This document shows, piece after piece, positions 56,161 through 64,000 of a stretch of 64,000 bases of DNA (position 1 is the first letter of the stretch; every line of letters begins with the position of its first letter). The notes under the pieces were generated by a model, which saw only the letters and a program-made list of their open reading frames with translations, did not search any database and was not told where the DNA came from. Location: positions 1 through 64,000 of the forward strand of contig JARGOS010000005.1 of NCBI GenBank assembly GCA_029212505.1. The letters run 5' to 3'. The position numbers and the translations under genes are program-made. The DNA comes from Legionellaceae bacterium (GTDB lineage Bacteria > Pseudomonadota > Gammaproteobacteria > Legionellales > Legionellaceae).

Positions 56161-57036
56161 ATGATTTTTAGAGCACATGCGCCACGCTATTTTTTTTGGG
56201 GAAAACTCATGGGCGCCCTACTTGGCTTTTTAACAGCAGGTCCTCTGGGTGCTTTGATGGGTGTTTTTGTTGGTAATTTATTTGACAAAGGACTCAACGA
56301 GCACCTTCTCAAAACCAATAACACGTATCGTATCGAAAAAGATCCGGCCATTAAGCAAGCTTTTTTGCACGCTACCTTTTTAAATCTTGGGCATATTGCC
56401 AAAATAGATGGGCGTGTTTCAGAAGCAGAAATTCATCTGGCGAAACAAATCATGAACGAGCTGCATTTAAATAAAAGTGAGCAAACGGCAGCTAAGCGTT
56501 TTTTTCAGGAAGGTAAACAAACCCAGTTTCGAGTTACTCAGTCACTGACGCACTTGAAAAATCTCTTGTACGAGAAACCCAAGCTTTTGCACGCGTTTAT
56601 GCAGCTTCTCTATCGCATGGCGAAAATTGATGGACTATCACCCGAAAAAGTGACGTCGCTTAATATGATCCTAAACGAACTCGGTTTGGCGCCGCTCCAT
56701 CACCAACCCCATGCGCAACGTGATTATCATGCTCAATTTCATCAAAAATATAATCAATATAAGCATCAATCCGAATATACAGAGCAAACACAGCAAGCAC
56801 CACACCAAGAATTTTATACCTCACAAACCCTTGAGTCATCGTATCGATTACTTGGGCTTTCGTCTTCAGCAAGCCAGCAAGACGTTAAACGCGCCTACCG
56901 CCGCTTAATCAGCAAACATCATCCTGATAAATGCATTGCAGCGGGTATGTCGGAGCAACGCATTAAAGCCGCAAATGAAAAAACCCAAGCCATACGTAAA
57001 GCATATGAGCATATATGTGAAGTTAAAGGCGCATAA
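56161..57036 (+). CDS. djlA: Membrane-anchored DnaJ-like protein DjlA
   Basis: Type III membrane J-protein, about 291 aa. A Gly-rich N-terminal membrane segment (GALLGFLTAGPLGALMGVFV) is followed by a TerB-like helical domain (LGHIAKIDGRVSEAEIHLAK), a Gln/His-rich linker and a C-terminal J domain with HPD (SKHHPDKCIAAGMSEQRI). The frame opens at a TTG (56149) but the ATG at 56161 gives a short N-terminus as in E. coli. It recruits DnaK to the inner membrane and is linked to envelope stress in enterobacteria. Confidence 0.95.
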   Translation: MIFRAHAPRYFFWGKLMGALLGFLTAGPLGALMGVFVGNLFDKGLNEHLLKTNNTYRIEKDPAIKQAFLHATFLNLGHIAKIDGRVSEAEIHLAKQIMNELHLNKSEQTAAKRFFQEGKQTQFRVTQSLTHLKNLLYEKPKLLHAFMQLLYRMAKIDGLSPEKVTSLNMILNELGLAPLHHQPHAQRDYHAQFHQKYNQYKHQSEYTEQTQQAPHQEFYTSQTLESSYRLLGLSSSASQQDVKRAYRRLISKHHPDKCIAAGMSEQRIKAANEKTQAIRKAYEHICEVKGA

Positions 57037-57053
57037 AGTTAAGTCCGTGCAAT

Positions 57054-58007
57054 TTATTCAAATTGCACACCTGCGCCATCCAACAACTTACGTGCTTCAA
57101 GTCCAATGTATTCATGCCCTCGCGCAGAAGGATGCACCGGATCAAAAAACAAATACTCATCACAGGTATGCGAACGCGTTGCGCGTGGCTTGATGCGTGC
57201 GGCCATACTCAAAACCGATTGTGGTGAAGGAATCGACTCAAGCGTTTCGTTGCATGTACCGGTCGTATTCGTAAAACCATAACGCTCAGGATAATCTAGA
57301 GCATCATTAAACATGCTGTTGACCGAGAAAAATACCCACTCAACGTCTGGATAATCGCTCTGGAGCTTTTTGACTTCAGCTTCCAGCATGGCGTTATGCG
57401 TGAGTGCAAGTTGGGTTAACTCCTCGGTTGCTTCAAACTCAGCCGCCATAGGAACACGCCCTAAATCGGGTAAGCCAATCAACATGATATGTTTTGCACC
57501 TTGAGCAATCAGCTTTTCAGCATTACGCCGAATACCACCCACAACAAAACGGACTTCTGGCTCAACTTCATCGGGTAGCGCTAAATAATTATTAGCGCCT
57601 GTCCATATGATATACAAACTGGAGTCGCGTGCTTGATGATCATGCGCAAGCAAATAGCTATCGACTTGACTACCGAGTGTGAGCATCGCCTCATCGTACA
57701 TCTCATCATCATCTTCTTCTGCCACACCCGAACCACCAAAAGCGTAATTCAGCATATGCGATGACGGATCGGCAGGGTAATACGAAGCCACCAAGTGCTC
57801 AACCCACACCGGCCCGTTTGAAAACCGCCCTTGATAATAAGGCGGTGAAAGCGGAAGCTGATGCTTCATGTATTCATATAAATTTCCGTTATCTGATAAA
57901 CTATCACCAAATACAACGAACTGATTGAGTGGTGTCGCCATGGCAGACACAGCGGTCACACATAGCAAAAACCCGGTCAACATCGCTTTCAGACTTGATT
58001 TTACCAT
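57054..58007 (-). CDS. Secreted GDSL-family lipase/acyltransferase (PlaA-like)
   Basis: 317 aa. The signal peptide (LKAMLTGFLLCVTAVSAMA) precedes block I VFGDSLSDNGN with nucleophile S36; block III IWTGANNYL and block V DPVHPSARGHEY (Asp-His of the triad) follow. These are the features of secreted SGNH phospholipases/lysophospholipases such as Legionella PlaA, PlaC and PlaD. A Cys pair (TGTCNET and SHTCDEY) could form a disulfide. The product probably acts on phospholipids outside the cell or in a vacuole; substrate inferred. Confidence 0.9.
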   Translation of the reverse strand: MVKSSLKAMLTGFLLCVTAVSAMATPLNQFVVFGDSLSDNGNLYEYMKHQLPLSPPYYQGRFSNGPVWVEHLVASYYPADPSSHMLNYAFGGSGVAEEDDDEMYDEAMLTLGSQVDSYLLAHDHQARDSSLYIIWTGANNYLALPDEVEPEVRFVVGGIRRNAEKLIAQGAKHIMLIGLPDLGRVPMAAEFEATEELTQLALTHNAMLEAEVKKLQSDYPDVEWVFFSVNSMFNDALDYPERYGFTNTTGTCNETLESIPSPQSVLSMAARIKPRATRSHTCDEYLFFDPVHPSARGHEYIGLEARKLLDGAGVQFE

Positions 58008-58033
58008 CGTGGCATCATCCTCGTGCTAAAAAA

Positions 58034-59746
58034 TCAAACAACACCCATCGACTTTAACTTGAGGGGACGGCCACACACCCAAGCACGCTTTAAGCCACTC
58101 ACGGCTTCTTTCGGCATGCTGCTGGGTAACCTGACGGTTGAATGATCTTCATTAATTTTAAGGCCTGTAATAAAACGACTTTGCAAGCCACCTTCGTTAG
58201 CAATAGCACCCACAATATTCGCGGGTTTAACGCCATGTATACGCCCCACATCTAAGCGAAACAGTTCTTCTTGGTGTGAGCTACTGCGCGCACCTTCTGA
58301 ACGGCGTTCACGTGAAGAAAAACGTGCATTGTCAGAGGAGCGTGGACCACGTGCTGGACGTGGACCTTTGTCTGTACGCTCAGTTCTTGCGATACGTGTA
58401 GGCTCAGGTTTCCAAGGTTTATCTCGATGAAGTTGCAGTGCAAGCACGGCAGCCATATCTTCGGCAGACACCTCTGTTTCTTCTAAATACGTTTTAATCA
58501 CTTTTTTGTAATCTTCAAGATTTTTGTGTTCTAGGCGAGCATCAATACTTGCCATAAACTGCTTTTGTTTCACTTCTTGAATCATTTGATCACTTGGCAC
58601 AGCAATTTTTTGAATGGTTTGGCGCGTATGGCGTTCAATCACGCTGACCATACGTGTTTCGCGTGGCGCTACAAACAAAATGGTCACACCACTTCGTCCA
58701 GCACGTCCTGTACGACCAATACGATGCACATAGGTTTCTGAATCGTGTGCCATATCATAATTAATCACGTGTGTGACGCGATCAACATCTAAACCACGTG
58801 CAGCAACATCGGTTGCAACCAAAATATTCACCGCACCTTGTTTGAATTGCACAATCGCTCGCTCACGCAGTGCTTGTGAAATATCACCGTGAATTGCGAC
58901 GGTTCGATGACCATTTTCTTGCAAGAACGTTGAGACTTCTTCTGCCCCGTTTTTAGTCCGTGTAAATACAATCACACCTTGATGATCTTCGACGGCTAAC
59001 ACACGCAACAATGCATCAGGTTTTTGATACGGCGAAGCAATCAAAAAGCGCTGTTCAATCGTTGAAACTGTGGCTGTTTTTTCTTGAATCTCAACCGCGG
59101 CAGGCTCTCGCAAATAGCGATTAGCAATACGTCGAATCGGCGCTGGCATGGTTGCAGAGAACAGGGCAATTTGACGCTCTTCAGGTAGATTTGAAAGAAT
59201 GCTTTCAACATCATCAATAAAGCCCATACGAAGCATCTCATCGGCTTCATCCAACACAAATGTTCGTAATTGATCGAGTTTTAATGTACCGCGTTGAATA
59301 TGATCCAACATACGGCCCGGTGTACCTACAACGACTTGCGCACCGTCACGTAATTTTTTCAACTGAGGGTGGTAATCTTGCCCACCACATAACGCCACCA
59401 CACGCGTTCCACGCAAATGCTTGCTTAATTTATTTGCATGCGCTTCAATTTGCAGGGCTAATTCACGCGTGGGCGTAATAATTAACGTTTGTGGGTACAT
59501 TTGAGCTGTATCAAGTTGCTCAAGGGCTGGCAATAAAAATGCCGCTGTTTTTCCTGAGCCTGTGTGTGATTTACCAATCACATCACGACCATCCAATAAT
59601 AAAGGAATGGTTTGCTGTTGAATGGGCGAAGGCGATTCATAGCCCAGTTCTCGGGTCGCCTGAAGAAGAAATTCGGATAAATTAAGATCCGCGAATGATG
59701 CGGTTTCTGTTGGTTGCGTTGGTGCTACTTCTATTGGATTCGTCAT
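58034..59746 (-). CDS. deaD: DEAD-box RNA helicase DeaD/CsdA
   Basis: 570 aa. Core motifs: Q motif (GYESPSPIQQQTIPL), SHTGSGKT, PTRELA, TPGR, DEAD, SAT, ARGLD and [13 protein letters not shown]. After an Arg/Ser-rich linker (about 455-490) a C-terminal DbpA-like RNA-binding domain is present (LDVGRIHGVKPANIVGAIAN). This is the cold-shock helicase that helps 50S assembly and mRNA decay, the second DEAD-box helicase of the window. Confidence 0.95.
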   Translation of the reverse strand: MTNPIEVAPTQPTETASFADLNLSEFLLQATRELGYESPSPIQQQTIPLLLDGRDVIGKSHTGSGKTAAFLLPALEQLDTAQMYPQTLIITPTRELALQIEAHANKLSKHLRGTRVVALCGGQDYHPQLKKLRDGAQVVVGTPGRMLDHIQRGTLKLDQLRTFVLDEADEMLRMGFIDDVESILSNLPEERQIALFSATMPAPIRRIANRYLREPAAVEIQEKTATVSTIEQRFLIASPYQKPDALLRVLAVEDHQGVIVFTRTKNGAEEVSTFLQENGHRTVAIHGDISQALRERAIVQFKQGAVNILVATDVAARGLDVDRVTHVINYDMAHDSETYVHRIGRTGRAGRSGVTILFVAPRETRMVSVIERHTRQTIQKIAVPSDQMIQEVKQKQFMASIDARLEHKNLEDYKKVIKTYLEETEVSAEDMAAVLALQLHRDKPWKPEPTRIARTERTDKGPRPARGPRSSDNARFSSRERRSEGARSSSHQEELFRLDVGRIHGVKPANIVGAIANEGGLQSRFITGLKINEDHSTVRLPSSMPKEAVSGLKRAWVCGRPLKLKSMGVV

Positions 59747-59843
59747 AGTCTACCTGGAAGAATAAAAAACATAAATAAAGACAAGGTCGATATGATAGCA
59801 AAATTTCTAGCGGAATGCACTCATTTTATGCGAATTACTTCAA

Positions 59844-61880
<2,037 letters not shown>

Positions 61881-61961
61881 CTAAGTTTATCAAAATAACA
61901 AAAAATTATTCTAAAGTATAAAGCCTGTTATCGTGAGAAACTAGAGTCTAGTCAAACAAAC

Positions 61962-61990
61962 TTGCACGCTTGTGCTTAGCACTTTACAGT
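61962..61990 (+). promoter_or_regulatory. Promoter of the short-chain dehydrogenase gene
   Basis: TTGCAC (61962-61967), 17-base spacer, TACAGT (61985-61990). It lies in the 150-base gap divergent from fadH and would give a leader of about 25 bases. Confidence 0.45.
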
Positions 61991-62020
61991 ATCAAAAAAA
62001 TTTTTTAGGGCAATAACAAC

Positions 62021-62788
62021 ATGTTTATTATTACAGGTGGGAGTCGTGGTATAGGCGCTGCATTAGCGAAAGCACTGGCATCAAGAAAACAGGCTGTGCT
62101 CATCATAAGCCGCAATCAACAAGCGCTCCAAAGCATGGCATCAACATCATCATATATCAATTTTGTTTGTGGCGATGTGGCGACATCTACAGGCCGTGAT
62201 GCCATCCTATCCTACCTCAAAATCAACCAAATTACGGGCATACAAGGCCTGATACACAACGCAGGCAGCATTGAGCCCATACAACCGATGCGCGACTTAG
62301 ATGAGCAAACGTGGCGTTCAATCATGAGCATCAATCTTGATGCGCCTTTTTTTCTCACACAAAAACTGCTTCATCAACTTAAATCTGGACGCGTGCTTCA
62401 TATAAGCTCTGCCGCCGCGCATTTTCCTGTCGCCGGTTGGGCGCCTTATTGTGTATCGAAAGCGGGTTTATCGATGCTGACACGTTGCTGGCAAACCGAG
62501 TGCCCTAACATTCCATCCACAAGTGTCATGCCCGGTATTGCTGACACCACCATGCAAGACGTGATACGTGATTCTGAGCATTTAGCACCCGAGAAACATC
62601 AGTTTTTTCACGATCTCAAAAACAACAACCAGCTCGTATCGCCCGAAACCGTCGCGGCGTTTCTAACGTGGCTGCTTTTGGATATTGATTCAGAACGCTA
62701 TGTCTCTCACGAGTGGGATATTTATGATGCCTCACATCATGCTGAGTGGTTGCCTGATAGCTCACCGGCACCTACGCTGCCTGTCTAG
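62021..62788 (+). CDS. Short-chain dehydrogenase/reductase
   Basis: 255 aa, Rossmann oxidoreductase. Cofactor loop TGGSRGIGAALA, HNAGS, the catalytic Ser in VLHISSAAAHF and the Tyr-Lys pair in YCVSKAGLSM are all present. AG-rich sequence (TTAGGGC) ten bases upstream serves as ribosome-binding site. It resembles sepiapterin-reductase/benzil-reductase-like SDRs but the substrate is unknown. Its 3' end overlaps the convergent FAD gene by 17 bases. Confidence 0.9.
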   Translation: MFIITGGSRGIGAALAKALASRKQAVLIISRNQQALQSMASTSSYINFVCGDVATSTGRDAILSYLKINQITGIQGLIHNAGSIEPIQPMRDLDEQTWRSIMSINLDAPFFLTQKLLHQLKSGRVLHISSAAAHFPVAGWAPYCVSKAGLSMLTRCWQTECPNIPSTSVMPGIADTTMQDVIRDSEHLAPEKHQFFHDLKNNNQLVSPETVAAFLTWLLLDIDSERYVSHEWDIYDASHHAEWLPDSSPAPTLPV

Positions 62789-64000
62789 ACACTAAGGTAG
62801 CCCCCTGTGTCAGGATAGATTGCTCATCAAGATCACAACTGTCCTCATCTTCTCTTGGCTGAAACATATTAAGCTTACGAAGACCTTGTAGCTTATTAAG
62901 CGCGCGAGCTTGAACATCCTCGCGGATGACATGAACATATTCTTCTTGGCTAAATTCCCCTTTCATATATCGCACCCAACGATCCACAGATATTGCTGCT
63001 GATTCAAGTCCTGAACCCGTTAAAAAGTGAGGTGTTACCAAAGCATCGCCCAAATTAAAAACCTGCACGCCAGAATCTTCATAGAGATGCATGATGTTCT
63101 TAGACAGGTTTATTTGCAAATTAAAAACACTCTTGTTGCGTACAACAAGTTGATCAATCAAACGCTGCGGAAAAAACTGCTCAAGACATAGGTGAATCCA
63201 AGTTAGTAATAATTGATCTCGCTCCTCTTCAGATTTTGTTACATCGCTCACATGTGCATACAAATTCGCTGGTATTTCCATACCAACATAAATGGTGTTG
63301 CGTGTACTAAACAAACGTATAAGCGGCAAACGATTGTCATGATGCCAAGAAAACTCTCGTTGCATACGCCCGATATTGCTTTTAATGCCCAGCTCAGCAC
63401 AACTTAAATCTAACGCTAAATCTTCTTGCATTGGATTTCGGCCTGCACCTGAAGGCCCATCATTATAATACGTACTTCTCTCATGGTAACCGGCAACCAC
63501 AGCTTGCTCTAATAAAGTATTCGTTTTAATTATTCTCTTGCGTTGTCGTGAGGTTGATTCAAAATCAGCTATTCTTCGTTGAATTTTTAATTTCAAATCA
63601 GGATCATTTGTACATCGAGACCGTAAGATTGCGCCATGTTTAAATCCAGCCGGTAAAGTGTTTCTCGTTTCTGTTCCAATCAAGACGCGACCTGCAAGAC
63701 CAGTATCCTTCGTTTCAAGTGTTGCTGCAAGATAAGGCGCAGGTTGATATATAGGTATATTGTCTTGCCCACTAGAATGCGCTGGAAACATCGCTCGAAC
63801 CAAAGGCATGTTAGATTGGAGCCGACCATGAGAACCTGAAGCATTAATTATGTGACTTGCAAGCACGTTTATCTCAGATTCTCCTTGCTGTACCCATACT
63901 TTGCCATGCTCGGCTTCAATACGAATCAGTTCACATGGCCTAAGAATCTTAATATTTACTGGGTCATGTTGTTGTAATTTAATCAACAAATCACAAAGAA
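62772..64000 (-). CDS. FAD-dependent oxidoreductase/monooxygenase-like protein, 5' end outside window
   Basis: At least 409 codons; the frame is open to the window edge, and codons before the first possible start still read on, so the N-terminal FAD-binding loop is probably outside. Visible are HIINASGSHGRLQSNM, a mid-region like the second FAD-binding motif, and LGDALVTPHFLTGSGLESAA, the GD motif of group A flavin monooxygenases (ribityl-binding). The C-terminus is acidic (PREDEDSCDLDEQS). Identity beyond the flavoprotein class is not clear. Confidence 0.7.
   Translation of the reverse strand, partial: LCDLLIKLQQHDPVNIKILRPCELIRIEAEHGKVWVQQGESEINVLASHIINASGSHGRLQSNMPLVRAMFPAHSSGQDNIPIYQPAPYLAATLETKDTGLAGRVLIGTETRNTLPAGFKHGAILRSRCTNDPDLKLKIQRRIADFESTSRQRKRIIKTNTLLEQAVVAGYHERSTYYNDGPSGAGRNPMQEDLALDLSCAELGIKSNIGRMQREFSWHHDNRLPLIRLFSTRNTIYVGMEIPANLYAHVSDVTKSEEERDQLLLTWIHLCLEQFFPQRLIDQLVVRNKSVFNLQINLSKNIMHLYEDSGVQVFNLGDALVTPHFLTGSGLESAAISVDRWVRYMKGEFSQEEYVHVIREDVQARALNKLQGLRKLNMFQPREDEDSCDLDEQSILTQGATLVSRQAA

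Overview
This window looks like a chromosomal segment of a moderately AT-rich gammaproteobacterium, most likely from the Legionellales (Legionella, Coxiella or Aquicella relatives). That placement is an inference. It rests on core gammaproteobacterial gene sets (tyrS next to an M23 peptidase; rpsU-yqeY-dnaG; grpE-dnaK-dnaJ; waaA; djlA) mixed with a secreted GDSL lipase of the PlaA kind, a long leucine-rich-repeat protein and several large orphan proteins with Glu-rich C-termini, as seen in bacteria that deliver effectors into host cells. No rRNA, tRNA, insertion sequence, prophage or CRISPR array was seen. Genes are tightly packed; no stretch over about 300 bases lacks a gene.

Layout. 1-8.5 kb: an orphan gene, tyrS, an M23 endopeptidase, a higBA toxin-antitoxin pair whose toxin may be leaderless, spmAB, a DUF1460 amidase and kup. 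8.7-13 kb: an LRR protein with exact 29-residue repeats, rhlE and a fatty-acid desaturase. 13-16.4 kb: a coupled operon of a stand-alone membrane module, speD, a membrane-fused aminopropyltransferase and a hotdog thioesterase. 16.4-21 kb: an orphan membrane/coiled-coil protein, a PIF1-like helicase and a SPOR-barrel/DUF1566 envelope pair. 21-28.5 kb: a divergent amidoligase/transglutaminase system (TGase-DUF2126; amidotransferase-like-TGase fusion; circularly permuted ATP-grasp; alpha-E). 28.4-36 kb: a chaperone-methyl-cycle run grpE-dnaK-dnaJ-carA-metK-ahcY with two sigma-32-type promoters. 36-38 kb: a short class II DAHP synthase and an orphan. 38-44.3 kb: two very large tandem paralogues with long almost identical blocks, a CX5R phosphatase-like motif and, in only one of them, a P-loop. 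44.4-47 kb: a rimK / M14 peptidase / rimB cassette. 47-50 kb: an orphan protein and a pyruvate-decarboxylase-like enzyme. 50-57 kb: rpsU-yqeY-dnaG, dksA, waaA, a divergent spermidine-synthase-like membrane protein and djlA. 57-64 kb: a secreted GDSL lipase, deaD, fadH, a short-chain dehydrogenase and an FAD enzyme cut by the window edge.

The most interesting parts are the tandem mosaic paralogues at 38-44.3 kb (putative host-directed proteins), the polyamine module at 13-16.4 kb, where a stand-alone copy of the membrane half of the synthase sits beside speD, and the peptide-ligase system at 21-28.5 kb, where an amidotransferase-like domain appears to have lost its catalytic residues. Family assignments come from motif reading only; no database search was run.
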